This document shows, one piece after another, positions 25,749-35,588 of a stretch of 64,000 nucleotides of DNA; positions within the stretch are counted from its first letter, which is position 1; each line of letters begins with the position of its first letter. Below the pieces are notes generated by a model, which saw only the letters and a program-made list of their open reading frames with translations, ran no database searches and was not told the origin of the DNA. Position numbers and translations under genes: made by a program. The stretch lies in the NCBI RefSeq assembly GCF_005871165.1, contig NZ_SWKP01000005.1:496001-560000 (forward strand), in the 5' to 3' direction. Origin of the DNA: Maricaulis alexandrii. GTDB taxonomy: Bacteria; Pseudomonadota; Alphaproteobacteria; Caulobacterales; Maricaulaceae.

Positions 25749-26921
25749 CTACAGGACTTCGAGCAGGCCGGCTGCGCCCATGCCGCCGCCCACACACATG
25801 GTGATGACGACGTATTTGGCGCCCTGGCGCTTACCTTCGATGAGGGCGTGGCCCACCATGCGGGCGCCGGACATGCCATAGGGGTGACCGATCGAGATCG
25901 CGCCGCCATTGACGTTCAGCTTGTCGCCCGGAATGCCCAGCTTGTCCTGGCAGTAGAGGACCTGGACGGCGAAGGCTTCGTTGAGTTCCCACAGGCCGAT
26001 ATCGTCGACGGTGAGGCCGAAGCGCTCGAGCAGTTTCGGAACGGCGAAGACCGGACCGATACCCATTTCGTCCGGCTCGGTGCCGGCAACGGCCATGCCC
26101 ATGTAACGGCCCAGCGGAGCGAGACCGCGCTTGGCAGCCAGTTCGGCTTCCATGACCACGCAGGACGAGGCGCCGTCGGAGAGCTGCGAGGCATTGCCGG
26201 CGGTGATCGTGCCGCCTTCGATGACGGTCTTCAGGCCCTGCAGGCCTTCCAGCGCCGTCTCCGGGCGATTGCCCTCATCCTTTTCCAGTGTGACTTCCTG
26301 CATGGAGGTCTCGCCGGTTTCCTTGTCGACGACATATTTGGTCGACTTCATCGGCACGATTTCATCGTTGAACTTGCCGGCGGCCTGGGCGGCAGCCGTA
26401 CGCTGCTGCGATTGCAGGCCGTATTCGTCCATGCGGTCGCGCGAGATGCCATAGCGCTTGGCGACGACTTCCGCCGTCTGCAGCATCGGCATGTAGATAT
26501 CCTTGTGCATGGCGACCAGTTCCGGGTCGGGCTGCACGCGCATTTCCTTGGTCTGGACCATGGAGATGGATTCCACGCCGCCGGCGACAACGACATCCAT
26601 GCGGTCGACGATGACCTGTTTGGCGGCGGTGGCGATCGACATCAGGCCGGAGGAGCACTGACGATCCATCGACATGCCGGCGACCGAGGTCGGCAGGCCG
26701 GCGCGCAGGGCGGCGGTGCGGCCGATCGTGTGCTGGACGCCCTGCAGCAGGGCGGCGCCATAGACCACGTCCTGGACTTCGGCCGGATCAATGCCGGCGC
26801 GCTCGACGGCTGCGGCAATCGTGTGGCCGGCCAGGGTCGGCGACGGCGTGGCGTTGAAGGCGCCGCGATAGGCTTTGCCGATCGGCGTACGGGCAGTGGA
26901 AACAATGACGGCATCACGCAT
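25749..26921 (-). CDS. Acetyl-CoA C-acyltransferase (thiolase)
   Basis: This is a 390-residue thiolase with an intact active site. The nucleophile is Cys89 in [12 protein letters not shown], the His lies in [15 protein letters not shown], and the second Cys is in [13 protein letters not shown]. It cleaves 3-ketoacyl-CoA in beta-oxidation or runs the reverse acetoacetyl-CoA synthesis. Sequence alone does not fix chain-length preference; the setting next to acyl-CoA dehydrogenase genes favours degradation. It is divergent from the acyl-CoA dehydrogenase gene at 27281. Confidence 0.9.
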   Translation of the reverse strand: MRDAVIVSTARTPIGKAYRGAFNATPSPTLAGHTIAAAVERAGIDPAEVQDVVYGAALLQGVQHTIGRTAALRAGLPTSVAGMSMDRQCSSGLMSIATAAKQVIVDRMDVVVAGGVESISMVQTKEMRVQPDPELVAMHKDIYMPMLQTAEVVAKRYGISRDRMDEYGLQSQQRTAAAQAAGKFNDEIVPMKSTKYVVDKETGETSMQEVTLEKDEGNRPETALEGLQGLKTVIEGGTITAGNASQLSDGASSCVVMEAELAAKRGLAPLGRYMGMAVAGTEPDEMGIGPVFAVPKLLERFGLTVDDIGLWELNEAFAVQVLYCQDKLGIPGDKLNVNGGAISIGHPYGMSGARMVGHALIEGKRQGAKYVVITMCVGGGMGAAGLLEVL

Positions 26922-27280
26922 GGGTTTTCCCTCGTTCTGTCACTAGCGGGATTGATGAGCGGGGCGCGCCGTCGACCGGCGGCGGTCCCGGCTTGCGGGG
27001 CGGTATTCGAAGACCAGGCTTGGCCGTGCGTTCTGTTTTGTCCTGGCAGTCAGCATGGGTCTCGATCCGGTTTTTCCCCGGCAAGGGTGAGAGGAGGTTT
27101 TAGTCGCCGATCACGGTTGCCTGCAAGCGAAAACCGGACCCTTTCTTCAAATTTCCGCAGAACCGGGGCGACGCTTCAAATTGTTATGCCAAGTATGCAC
27201 GCCATGGCAGGCTCTTGTCGGTTTTCAAAAAACAGGTATGCTCATACCAAAGATACGAAGAATACATTGGGAGGCAGGCA
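26922..27280. other. Divergent regulatory region, thiolase / acyl-CoA dehydrogenase
   Basis: These 359 bases hold no convincing gene. The right end contains a likely promoter (TTGTCG at 27215-27220, 16 bases, TATGCT at 27237-27242) overlapped by the dyad at 27235-27248. The middle part is GC-rich and unremarkable. Confidence 0.5.
27235..27248. promoter_or_regulatory. GGTATG-CT-CATACC dyad over the -10 region
   Basis: This perfect 6-bp inverted repeat with a 2-base centre overlaps the putative -10 box of the acyl-CoA dehydrogenase gene. The half-site GGTATG recurs in other intergenic regions of the catabolic block, so a repressor operator is likely. Confidence 0.5.
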
Positions 27281-28594
27281 ATGGCCTGGGATTTTGAGAC
27301 CGATCCGGAGTTTCAGGAGAAGCTCGACTGGATGGATGGCTTCGTTCACGACAAGGTCGAACCGATTGCCCATCTCGGCTTTCATCCGGCCGATGTGAAG
27401 AACCCGAAACACCGGGCGATTATCAAGCCCCTGCAGGAGGAAGTGAAGGCCAAGGGCCTTTGGGCCTGCCATCTCGGCCCCGATCTCGGCGGCAAGGGCT
27501 ATGGTCAGGTCAAGCTGGGCCTGATGAACGAGATTCTCGGGCGCTCGCCCTTTGCGCCGACCGTGTTCGGCTGCCAGGCGCCGGATACCGGCAATGCCGA
27601 GATCATCGCCCACTACGGCACCGAGGAACAGAAGCGCCAGTATCTGGAGCCCCTGCTCAACAATGAGATTGTCTCGGCCTTTTCCATGACCGAGCCGCAG
27701 GGCGGGTCCGACCCGCTTCTCTTCACGTGTTCCGCCGTCGAGGATGGCGATGAATGGGTGATCAATGGCGAGAAATGGTTCTCCACCAATGCCAAATGGT
27801 CCGAATTCCTGATCGTGATGGCGGTGACCGACCCGGATGGTGAACCCTATCGCCGCATGTCCATGTTCATCGTGCCCACCAAGACGCCGGGCGTGGAGAT
27901 CGTCCGCGATGTGGCGGTCTACGGTCAGCAGGAAGGCTCGGAGGGCTATGTCCGCTATACGGATGTGCGCGTGCCCAAGGATCACCTTCTGGGTGAGCGG
28001 GGCGGCGCCTTCGTGATTTCCCAGACCCGTCTGGGCGGCGGCCGGATCCACCACGCCATGCGCACGGTCGGGTCCTGCAAGCGCGCCCTCGACCTGATGT
28101 GCCGCCGCGCCATGTCGCGCCGCACGCGCGACGGGGTGATGGCCGACAAGCAGATGGTCCAGATGCAGATTGCCGACAGCTATATCGAGCTGGAGCAATT
28201 CCGCCTCTTTGTCCTGAAGACGGCCTGGATGATCGACAAGTACAAGGACTACCGGAAGGTCCGCAAGGATATCGCCGCGATCAAGGCGCTGATGCCGAAA
28301 GTCTATCGCGACATTGCCGGTCGCGCCCTGCACCTGCACGGTTCGTTGGGCGTTTCGCCGGAAATGCCCTTTGCCGGCCAGGTGATCGGCTCCTACGTGA
28401 TGGGCATCGCCGATGGCCCGACCGAGGTCCACAAGGTCACGGTCGCGCGCCAGCATCTGCGCAATTACCGGAATATCTCCGACGCGATTTTCCCGGACTA
28501 TTCCATTCCGAACATGAAAGAGGCCGCGCTCGAGAAATACGGCGATCTCGCCGATACCGTCCGTGACCTGGCCGAACAGGTCGGCGCGGACTGA
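27281..28594 (+). CDS. Acyl-CoA dehydrogenase, ACAD10/11-like
   Basis: This 437-residue flavoprotein carries out the first oxidation of an acyl-CoA. FAD and substrate stretches include SAFSMTEPQGGSDPLLF and WVINGEKWFSTNAKWSEF; the C-terminal part has RALHLHGSLGVSPEMPF. Where short- and medium-chain enzymes carry YEGT with the catalytic Glu, this one has IADGPTEVH, so an Asp stands at that place, as in ACAD10/11-type enzymes. GGGAGG precedes the ATG at 27281. It lies behind the GGTATG dyad. ACAD10/11 homologues often act with an APH-type phosphotransferase; one is encoded at 40129. Confidence 0.88.
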   Translation: MAWDFETDPEFQEKLDWMDGFVHDKVEPIAHLGFHPADVKNPKHRAIIKPLQEEVKAKGLWACHLGPDLGGKGYGQVKLGLMNEILGRSPFAPTVFGCQAPDTGNAEIIAHYGTEEQKRQYLEPLLNNEIVSAFSMTEPQGGSDPLLFTCSAVEDGDEWVINGEKWFSTNAKWSEFLIVMAVTDPDGEPYRRMSMFIVPTKTPGVEIVRDVAVYGQQEGSEGYVRYTDVRVPKDHLLGERGGAFVISQTRLGGGRIHHAMRTVGSCKRALDLMCRRAMSRRTRDGVMADKQMVQMQIADSYIELEQFRLFVLKTAWMIDKYKDYRKVRKDIAAIKALMPKVYRDIAGRALHLHGSLGVSPEMPFAGQVIGSYVMGIADGPTEVHKVTVARQHLRNYRNISDAIFPDYSIPNMKEAALEKYGDLADTVRDLAEQVGAD

Positions 28595-28737
28595 CACAGA
28601 ACGATCCGGGGTGGTGCTGGGCTGCCCCGGAAGACGACGCCGGAAAACCGGCGCGTTGATGACAATGGGGAGGAGGGCGATGCCGGCGACGGGGCCGTAC
28701 GGGATCGCACTTCCGCAAAAATATTTGTGGAGACCAC

Positions 28738-30207
28738 ATGACTGATACGGCTTCGCCGACGGATGCGCCACCGCTGAAATTTCACACCAAATTCCTCTAT
28801 GGCCTGGGTTCAATGGCCTATGGAATCAAGGATTTGGCCTTCCGTGTTTTCCTGCTCTACTACTACAATTTCGTGGTGGGAGCGCCCGCGGCCCTGGTGT
28901 CGGCGGCGATCATGGTGGCCCTGGTCATCGACGCCTTCTCCGACCCGATCGTCGGGCAGATTTCCGACAATTTGCGCACCAAATGGGGGCGACGGCATCC
29001 GCTGATGTATCTGTCGGCGATCCCGGCCTCGCTGTCCTTCTTCTTCCTGTGGGTGCCGCCGGCGGGCCTGGAGGGCACATCCCTCTTCATCTATCTCGTC
29101 GTGCTGGCCTCGGCGGTGCGGACTTTCATCACGCTCTATGAAATCCCCAGCTCCGCGCTCGCGCCGGAATTGGCGACCGATTATGACGAGCGCACCACGA
29201 TTGCCGGCTATCGCTTCTTCTTCGGCTATATCGGTGGGATCGGCCTTTATGTCCTCTCCCTGGTCCTGCTCTTCCCGCCGACGCCGGAACACCCGTTCGG
29301 CATCACCAATCCGGCCGGTTACCTGCCCTTCGGCATTCTGGGATCGGTGATCATGATCTCGACCGTGCTCCTGTCGACCATGGGCACGCACCACCGGATC
29401 AAATACATGCGCCAGCTCTCGGCGCCGCAGCGCCGGAACCCGCTTCAGACCCTGATGCTGATGCGCCAGACCTTTTCCCACAAAGGCTTCCTGGCGATCC
29501 TGGCTTTCGGTGTCCTGAAATATACCGGGCTGGGCATCACCTCCGCGCTGGCCCTCTATTTCGGCTCCCTGTTCTGGGAACTGACCTCGGGGCAGCTGGC
29601 CATTCTCGCTGCCGATGCGGCCTTGGGCGCCACGCTGGCCCTGGCGCTTGCGCCGCGCCTGTCCAAGAAGCTCGGCAAGAAGGGGGCGGCCTTCGTGCTG
29701 GCGCTGACGGCGATCCTGTTCACCTGCGCACCCTATGTGCTGCGCCTGCTCGGACTGTTCTTCGAGAATGCCAGCCCGGCCCTGCTGCCGGCCCTCTTCT
29801 TCCTGTCGGCAATCTACACGATGTGCGGGATCTCTTCCGCCATTCTGGTGCACGCCATGATCGGCGATGTCATTGATGACAGTTCCTTGCGCACGGGACG
29901 CCGCGCCGAGGGCCTGTTCTATGCGGCCAATTCCTTCATGCAGAAATGCTCGTCCGGTCTGGGCGTGTTCATCGCCGGTCTCATGCTGTCCTTGGTCGGC
30001 ATGCCGGACGGCGCCCGCCATACCGGTGTGGATCCGAATGTGATCGTGCACCTGGTCCAGCTCTACATTCCGGTGATCGCCGTTCTCTACCTGGTCGGGG
30101 CCTTCTTCCTGCGTTTTTACAAGATCGACCGGGCGAGCCATGAGGCAAACCTGGCCTCGATCCGGGCCAAGGAAGCGGCCGAGATCACCGAGAACACCAC
30201 GTCATGA
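28738..30207 (+). CDS. MFS transporter of the GPH (MelB-like) type
   Basis: This is a 489-residue inner-membrane carrier with about 12 helices. The loop DPIVGQISDNLRTKWGRRHP near residues 63-82 is the glycoside-pentoside-hexuronide/cation symporter signature. GPH-like carriers are also frequent in catabolic clusters for lipids and steroids, so a sugar substrate is not implied. GTGGAG precedes the ATG. It begins 143 bases after the dehydrogenase gene and is followed by the thiolase-like gene after 27 bases, so it probably leads or joins a long operon reaching 35.4 kb. Confidence 0.85.
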   Translation: MTDTASPTDAPPLKFHTKFLYGLGSMAYGIKDLAFRVFLLYYYNFVVGAPAALVSAAIMVALVIDAFSDPIVGQISDNLRTKWGRRHPLMYLSAIPASLSFFFLWVPPAGLEGTSLFIYLVVLASAVRTFITLYEIPSSALAPELATDYDERTTIAGYRFFFGYIGGIGLYVLSLVLLFPPTPEHPFGITNPAGYLPFGILGSVIMISTVLLSTMGTHHRIKYMRQLSAPQRRNPLQTLMLMRQTFSHKGFLAILAFGVLKYTGLGITSALALYFGSLFWELTSGQLAILAADAALGATLALALAPRLSKKLGKKGAAFVLALTAILFTCAPYVLRLLGLFFENASPALLPALFFLSAIYTMCGISSAILVHAMIGDVIDDSSLRTGRRAEGLFYAANSFMQKCSSGLGVFIAGLMLSLVGMPDGARHTGVDPNVIVHLVQLYIPVIAVLYLVGAFFLRFYKIDRASHEANLASIRAKEAAEITENTTS

Positions 30208-30234
30208 ATTGTGCAACGACCCATGGGAGCGACA

Positions 30235-31392
30235 ATGTCCCTGCGTAACGCCGCCTATATTGCCGGTGCCTTTGAACACCCCACCCGTCTGGCCCCCGAC
30301 AAGACGACGCCGCAGCTTCACGCCGAATGTGCGGCCGGAGCGCTCGCCGATGCCGGGCTCACCATCGAGGATGTGGACGGGTATTTCTGCGCCACGGATG
30401 CGCCGGGTTTCGGTCCGATCTCCATGGTGGATTATCTCGGCCTGACGGTGCGCCACACGGATTCCACCGAGATGGGCGGCTGTACCTATATCCAGCACGT
30501 CGCCCACGCCGCTGAGGCCATCGCGGCCGGCAAGTGCAAGGTGGCGCTGATCACGCTGGCCGGGCGTCCGCGGTCAGAAAATGTCATGCGCTTCCGTCCG
30601 GGGGCGCCGGAACAGGCGTTCGAGCAATGGATCGGTCTGACCAATCACACTTCCTACGGGATGTGCGCGGTCCGGCACATGCACGAGTTCGGCACGACGT
30701 CTGATCAACTGGCCTGGATCAAGGTCGCGGCTTCGCATCACGCCCAGCACAATGAACACGCCATGCTGCCCAAGGTGGTCACGGTGGAGGACGTGCTGGA
30801 AAGCCCGATGATCGCCGATCCGCTGCACCGGCTCGATTGCTGCGTGACCACGGATGGGGGCGGCGCGCTGGTCGTGGTGGCGCCGGAGATCGCGAAAACC
30901 CTCAATCGCCCGATGATCGCCCTGCGCGGGGCGGGCGAGGCGACGAAAGGACCGTCCGGGGGGCTGGGGCTCGACCTGACGGTGTCCGCCGCGGCCCGTT
31001 CGGGCCCGGCGGCTTTCGCCGAGGCGGGCGTGACGCCGGCCGACATCAAATACGCCTCCATCTATGACAGCTTCACCATCACCGTGCTGATCCAGCTGGA
31101 AGACCTTGGCTTCTGTGCCAAGGGCGAGGGCGGCAAGTTCGTCGCCGACGGCAATCTGATATCCGGCACGGGCAAGCTGCCCTTCAACACGGATGGCGGC
31201 GGTCTGTGCAGTAACCACCCCATGTTCCGCGGCGGTATCACCAAGGTGATCGAGGCCGTTCGCCAATTGCGCGGTGAAGCCCACCCCGCCGTCCAGGTGC
31301 CCAATTGCGACCTGGCCGTTGCCACCGGCATTGGTGGTTCGCTGGGGGCCCGTCACGGCGCCGCCACCGTTATCCTGGAGCGTCAGTCATGA
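30235..31392 (+). CDS. Thiolase-like protein of the SCP-x/Ltp2 type
   Basis: This is a 385-residue thiolase-superfamily protein. Instead of the classic nucleophile motif it has EMGGCTYIQHVAHAAEAI, with Cys where relatives often carry Ser, and DGGGLCSNHPMFRGG in the C-terminal domain. Such proteins pair with a DUF35 OB-fold partner, encoded by the next gene with a 4-base overlap. In steroid and branched-acid degradation such pairs act as thiolase or as retro-aldolase, releasing acetyl- or propionyl-CoA. GGGAG precedes the ATG at 30235. Which reaction it runs cannot be read from sequence. Confidence 0.85.
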   Translation: MSLRNAAYIAGAFEHPTRLAPDKTTPQLHAECAAGALADAGLTIEDVDGYFCATDAPGFGPISMVDYLGLTVRHTDSTEMGGCTYIQHVAHAAEAIAAGKCKVALITLAGRPRSENVMRFRPGAPEQAFEQWIGLTNHTSYGMCAVRHMHEFGTTSDQLAWIKVAASHHAQHNEHAMLPKVVTVEDVLESPMIADPLHRLDCCVTTDGGGALVVVAPEIAKTLNRPMIALRGAGEATKGPSGGLGLDLTVSAAARSGPAAFAEAGVTPADIKYASIYDSFTITVLIQLEDLGFCAKGEGGKFVADGNLISGTGKLPFNTDGGGLCSNHPMFRGGITKVIEAVRQLRGEAHPAVQVPNCDLAVATGIGGSLGARHGAATVILERQS

Positions 31393-31787
31393 GCGATCGC
31401 AAGCTTCCGGCCCCGCAGCCCAATGCGGAAACCGAAACCTTCTGGGACGCCGCTTCGAACGGTGTGCTGAAGATCAAGCGCTGCGGTGATTGCAACCAGG
31501 CGCACTATTATCCGCGGGCGATCTGTCCGCATTGCGGCTCGGCGAAGACCGGGTGGATCGATACCGCGGGGAGCGGCGAGATCTACTCGGTGTCCGTCAT
31601 GCGCCGTGGCGAAGGGGCCCCGTTCGCGGTGGCCTATGTCACCCTCGATGAGGGTCCGGCCATGCTCACCAATATCGTGGCCGATGATCTCGACAGTCTG
31701 GCCATCGGCCAGCGCGTCGAGGTCGTTTTCACACCGACAGAAGACGGGGCTCCACCCGTTCCCATGTTCACACCAAGGGGAGGCTAG
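31389..31787 (+). CDS. Zn-ribbon OB-fold protein (DUF35), partner of thiolase-like protein
   Basis: This is a 132-residue protein. The N-terminal rubredoxin-like zinc ribbon has CGDCNQAHYYPRAICPHCGS, with four Cys in two CxxC pairs. An OB-fold follows (GSGEIYSVSVMRRGEGAPFA). DUF35 proteins bind acyl-CoA and form complexes with thiolase-like proteins such as Ltp2. Its ATG overlaps the stop of the thiolase-like gene, a sign of matched production. It ends 2 bases before the next acyl-CoA dehydrogenase gene. Confidence 0.92.
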   Translation: MSDRKLPAPQPNAETETFWDAASNGVLKIKRCGDCNQAHYYPRAICPHCGSAKTGWIDTAGSGEIYSVSVMRRGEGAPFAVAYVTLDEGPAMLTNIVADDLDSLAIGQRVEVVFTPTEDGAPPVPMFTPRGG

Positions 31788-31789
31788 TC

Positions 31790-32998
31790 ATGGCGACTGC
31801 AGAACTCACCAACCCGGCTGATGCCCTGGAGGATTTCCGCAAGGAAGCCGCTGACTGGCTGGCCGAGAATTTCCCGAAATCCCTGGTCGGCAAGGAAAAC
31901 GTCCTCGCCACCGTCGAGGGCGAGGCCAAGGCCGATCCCGACGCCAAGGCCTGGAAGAAGGCCATGGGCGACAAGGGCTGGGGCACACCGACCTGGCCGA
32001 AAGCGTATGGCGGCGGCGGGCTGAGCTTCAAGGAAGCCCGCGTCTTGCAGGAAGAAATGGGCAAGATTGGCGCCTGGAACCCGATCGGTGGCATGGGCGT
32101 CATGATGCTCGGGCCGACGCTCCTGGAATTCGCCTCCGAAGAGCAGAAACAGCGCCACATCCCGCCGATCTGCCGCGGCGAGATCCGCTGGTGTCAGGGC
32201 TATTCGGAACCGGGTGCCGGTTCCGACCTGGCCAGCCTCCAGACCAAGTGCGAGGACAAGGGCGACCATTACCTGATCAATGGCCAGAAGACCTGGACCT
32301 CCGGTGGTCAGTGGGCCGACTGGTGCTTCGCCCTGGTGCGGACCGATACCACCAAGAAGCATGAAGGCATTTCCTTCATCCTGCTCGACATGAAGACGCC
32401 GGGCGTCGAGGTGAAGCCGATCCGCATGATTTCCGGCTCCTCGCCCTTCTGCGAGACCTTCTTCACCGATGTGAAAGTGCCCAAGGAAAACCTGGTCGGC
32501 GAGCTGGGCCAGGGCTGGACGATCGGCAAGCGCCTGCTCCAGCACGAGCGCACCAATCTCTCTGGAGGTGGCTCGATGAGCCGCGGTCAGGGGCCGTCCC
32601 TGTCCGATATCGCCAAGCATTATGTCGGCGTCGACAGTGAAGGCCGGATCGCCGATTCCGAGCTGCGCACCAAGATCATCAAGCATGAGATGGAAGCCAA
32701 ATCCTTCCAGCTCACGGCGCGCCGCGTGATGGCGGAGTCCAAGGGCGGGAATATCTCGCTGGCCTCTTCCATCCTGAAGAATGTCGGTGCCCGCATCACC
32801 CAGGAACGCGCCGAACTGACCCTGGAGATGATGGGGATGAACGGTCTGGGCTGGGAAGGTGACGGCTTTAATACGGCCGAGCTCGGCGCTACGCGCGGCT
32901 GGCTCTGGGGCAAGGCGGTGTCGATCTATGGCGGCACCACCGAGATCCAGAACAATGTCGTGGCCAAGCGCATTCTTGGCATGCTGGACCACCAGTAG
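31790..32998 (+). CDS. Acyl-CoA dehydrogenase, first subunit of a probable heteromer
   Basis: This is a 402-residue acyl-CoA dehydrogenase. It contains RWCQGYSEPGAGSDLASLQT, the FAD-binding HYLINGQKTWTSGGQWADW and a C terminus of SIYGGTTEIQNNVVAKRIL. The YEGT Glu is replaced by Gly, as in enzymes whose base comes from another helix (IVD/LCAD type and many steroid enzymes). It is followed after 14 bases by a second, more divergent dehydrogenase. Adjacent unequal pairs of this kind form alpha2-beta2 enzymes in steroid side-chain degradation in Actinobacteria and Proteobacteria. The pairing here is inferred from gene order. Confidence 0.9.
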   Translation: MATAELTNPADALEDFRKEAADWLAENFPKSLVGKENVLATVEGEAKADPDAKAWKKAMGDKGWGTPTWPKAYGGGGLSFKEARVLQEEMGKIGAWNPIGGMGVMMLGPTLLEFASEEQKQRHIPPICRGEIRWCQGYSEPGAGSDLASLQTKCEDKGDHYLINGQKTWTSGGQWADWCFALVRTDTTKKHEGISFILLDMKTPGVEVKPIRMISGSSPFCETFFTDVKVPKENLVGELGQGWTIGKRLLQHERTNLSGGGSMSRGQGPSLSDIAKHYVGVDSEGRIADSELRTKIIKHEMEAKSFQLTARRVMAESKGGNISLASSILKNVGARITQERAELTLEMMGMNGLGWEGDGFNTAELGATRGWLWGKAVSIYGGTTEIQNNVVAKRILGMLDHQ

Positions 32999-33012
32999 GG
33001 GAGATTGAGACA

Positions 33013-34128
33013 ATGGCTGTCCTGAACGAAGAACAGACCATGCTGCGCGACATGGCGCGCGAATGGTCGAAGAATGAATCGCCGGTCTCCGCCTTCCGCA
33101 AGGTGCGCGATGCCGGTGAAGCGATCGGGTTCGACCCGGCCGCCTTTGCCGCCCAGGCCGAGATGGGCTGGACCGGTGTCATCATCCCGGAAGCCTATGG
33201 CGGGTCCGATTTCGGCTATCTCAGCCTTGGTCTCGTGCTGGAGGAAACCGGTCGTACCCTGACCGCCAGCCCGCTCGGTACGACGGCCCTGGCGGCCACC
33301 AGCGCCCTGCTGCTGGGTGGTTCGGAAGACCAGAAACAGGCCTGGCTGCCGAAGATCGCCAGCGGTGAGGTCATCGCCGCCCTCGCGGTCGATGAAGGTC
33401 CGCGCCATGATCCGACCCAGATCGCAGCCAAGGCGGACAAGTCCGGCGATGGCTGGACGCTCAGCGGTGAAAAGGCCTTCGTGGCCGAGGGCGACAGCGC
33501 GCATCTCTTCGTGGTGGCCGCGCAGACCGGTGACGGCGTCGGCCTCTTCCTGGTGCCGGGCGATGCGTCCGGCGTCACGCGCAAGCCGCGCAAAATGGTC
33601 GATGCCCGCAGTCATGCCGCCGTATCCTTTGACGGGGTCAAGCTGGGAGCCGATGCTCTGATCGGTCCGGCCGACGGCGCCGACCTGCTCGACCAGGTCC
33701 TGGACCGCGCCCGGGCCGGGACGGCCGCCGAAATGCTGGGCCTTTCGGTGCAGGCTTTCGAGGACACGCTGGCCTATCTGAAAACCCGCGAGCAATTCGG
33801 TGAGATCCTGTCGCGCTTCCAGGCGCTTCAGCACCGCATGGCGCACCAATTCACCCAGATCGAGCTGATGCGCTCGGCCGTGGAAGGCGCGCTGGAGGCC
33901 ATTGATGCCGGCCGGGATGATATCGCCCAGCTGGCCTCGCTGGCCAAGGCGACGGCCTGTGACACCCTCCACCTGGTCTCGCGCGAGATGATCCAGCTGC
34001 ATGGCGGGATCGGCATGACGGATGAGCATCATGCCGGCTTCTACATCAAGCGGGCCCGCATCCTGGAGAATGCCTGGGGCAATGCCTCTTTCCATCGGGA
34101 GCGCTATGCGCGCCTGCGTGGGTATTGA
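33013..34128 (+). CDS. Acyl-CoA dehydrogenase, second subunit of a probable heteromer
   Basis: This is a 371-residue acyl-CoA dehydrogenase-fold protein, shorter than typical homotetrameric enzymes. It keeps MGWTGVIIPEAYGGSDFGYL and the C-terminal MIQLHGGIGMTDEHHAGFYI, but its FAD loop (DGWTLSGEKAFVAEGDSAH) and active-site region are weakly conserved, and no catalytic Glu motif is seen. This fits the non-catalytic or FAD-sharing partner in alpha2-beta2 dehydrogenases. It follows the gene at 31790 by 14 bases and overlaps the next MFS gene by 4 bases. Confidence 0.87.
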   Translation: MAVLNEEQTMLRDMAREWSKNESPVSAFRKVRDAGEAIGFDPAAFAAQAEMGWTGVIIPEAYGGSDFGYLSLGLVLEETGRTLTASPLGTTALAATSALLLGGSEDQKQAWLPKIASGEVIAALAVDEGPRHDPTQIAAKADKSGDGWTLSGEKAFVAEGDSAHLFVVAAQTGDGVGLFLVPGDASGVTRKPRKMVDARSHAAVSFDGVKLGADALIGPADGADLLDQVLDRARAGTAAEMLGLSVQAFEDTLAYLKTREQFGEILSRFQALQHRMAHQFTQIELMRSAVEGALEAIDAGRDDIAQLASLAKATACDTLHLVSREMIQLHGGIGMTDEHHAGFYIKRARILENAWGNASFHRERYARLRGY

Positions 34129-35438
34129 GCCAAGACCCGTCTTCCACGCTCCCGCCCGACGCGTCCGCGCGCCGGGCGGGCCGCGTCGAAAATCGCGAAC
34201 GGGCCTATGACCGCTTCGTCGAAGGCAATCTGAGGCGGAATTATTTCGCGCACTTCACCCACGGCATGCTGGGCATGACGGGGTTCCGTCTGATCTTCGC
34301 ACCGACCTTCGTGCCGGCCTATCTGCACATGCTGACCGGCTCGGCCTTCTGGGTCGGCATGGGCCAGGCGCTGATCCAGGCCGGGGCGATTGCCTCGCCG
34401 ATCATGGGGGCGGCCCAGATCGAGCATCGCCGGCATGTGATGCCGGCCGCCATGACCATCGGCGTGATGATGCGCGTCCAATTGCTGGGCCTGGCGCTGG
34501 CCGGCTGGTTCCTGACCGGCTCGCTCCTGCTCGCCGCCACCTTTCTCTTTCTCTTCCTGTTCGGTTTCTTCCTGGGCTCGCAGCGCGTTGCCTTCCAGGT
34601 CGTTCTGGCCAAGGTGATCCCGATCCGGTTACGGGGTCGATTACAGGCCTGGCGCAATCTCGCCGGCGGGGCGATCGCGGCCGGCCTGTCCTGGTGGGCG
34701 GGCGTGTACCTCATCGGGCCGAACGTCTTCGGCAATGGCTATGCCACCACCTTCATGATGGCTTTCCTGCTGACCAGTGCCGGCCTGGTGACGCTTTACG
34801 TCTTCATGCGCGAGCCCAGCAGTCCGACGGTGCGCGCGCAGATGCCCTTCATGGAGCGCCTGAAAGAGTTTCCAGTCCTGCTCGAGGATCGCGACTACCG
34901 CAATTTCCTGATTGCCCTGGTTTTCGCGACGATGGGCCGGATCGCCATCCCCTTCTGCATCATCCTGGCCGGGCGCCGGATGGATATCGACGGTACGGCC
35001 ATCGGCCTCCTCTCGCTCGCCTTTCTGGGTGCGGATACGCTGACCAATCTGATCTGGGGCACGCTGGGGGACCGTTATGGCTTCCGCCTCACCTTCATCG
35101 GAACGGTCGCACTGTGGCTGATTTCCCTCACCGGCATGCTTTTCGCCACTGCACCCTGGCACTTCCTGCTCGCCTTTTTCGGATTGGGTGCGGCCATGTC
35201 CGGGAATATGATGAGTGTGACGACCCTGGTTCTGGAGTTCGGTCACCGGGATGACATCCCGATGCGACTGGCTTTCTCGACCACGGCGGAGACCAGTATC
35301 GCGACCCTGGGACCCATTATGGGCGGGGTCGTGGCAAGCGTATTCGGCCTCGTGCCGGTCTTTCTGATTTCGATCGCGGCGCTGGCCGTCGCGCTGGCCG
35401 TTCTAGTGTTGGCAGTACGGGAGCCGCGTCATCTGTAG
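34125..35438 (+). CDS. MFS transporter
   Basis: This 437-residue membrane protein has about 12 helices and major-facilitator features (GTLGDRYGFRLTFIGTVALW, and LFGFFLGSQRVAFQVVLAKV). The N terminus is polar and about 60 residues long before the first helix. It begins with a TTG at 34125 that overlaps the stop of the acyl-CoA dehydrogenase gene, suggesting translational coupling. Direction and substrate are not evident; the operon context suggests movement of the acid being degraded or of a product. Confidence 0.83.
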   Translation: MSQDPSSTLPPDASARRAGRVENRERAYDRFVEGNLRRNYFAHFTHGMLGMTGFRLIFAPTFVPAYLHMLTGSAFWVGMGQALIQAGAIASPIMGAAQIEHRRHVMPAAMTIGVMMRVQLLGLALAGWFLTGSLLLAATFLFLFLFGFFLGSQRVAFQVVLAKVIPIRLRGRLQAWRNLAGGAIAAGLSWWAGVYLIGPNVFGNGYATTFMMAFLLTSAGLVTLYVFMREPSSPTVRAQMPFMERLKEFPVLLEDRDYRNFLIALVFATMGRIAIPFCIILAGRRMDIDGTAIGLLSLAFLGADTLTNLIWGTLGDRYGFRLTFIGTVALWLISLTGMLFATAPWHFLLAFFGLGAAMSGNMMSVTTLVLEFGHRDDIPMRLAFSTTAETSIATLGPIMGGVVASVFGLVPVFLISIAALAVALAVLVLAVREPRHL

Positions 35439-35506
35439 ACGCTTTACGTTTACGGAAGCGTTAGGCTGATCGTCCAGTTATATCAAGAAAACCTCGTTAT
35501 GATTTC

Positions 35507-35535
35507 TTGACTTGCCCAAAACACATTGCTCTAAT
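35507..35535 (+). promoter_or_regulatory. Sigma-70-type promoter of TonB receptor gene
   Basis: TTGACT (35507-35512), a 17-base spacer and TCTAAT (35530-35535) form a good promoter. Transcription would begin near 35542, and the element GCGGTATGCC (35543-35552) lies right at the start point, a typical repressor position. Confidence 0.6.
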
Positions 35536-35588
35536 CGAATGTGCGGTATGCCAAAAAAACAAGCAACCGCTCAGTCTGGGAGGAGATA

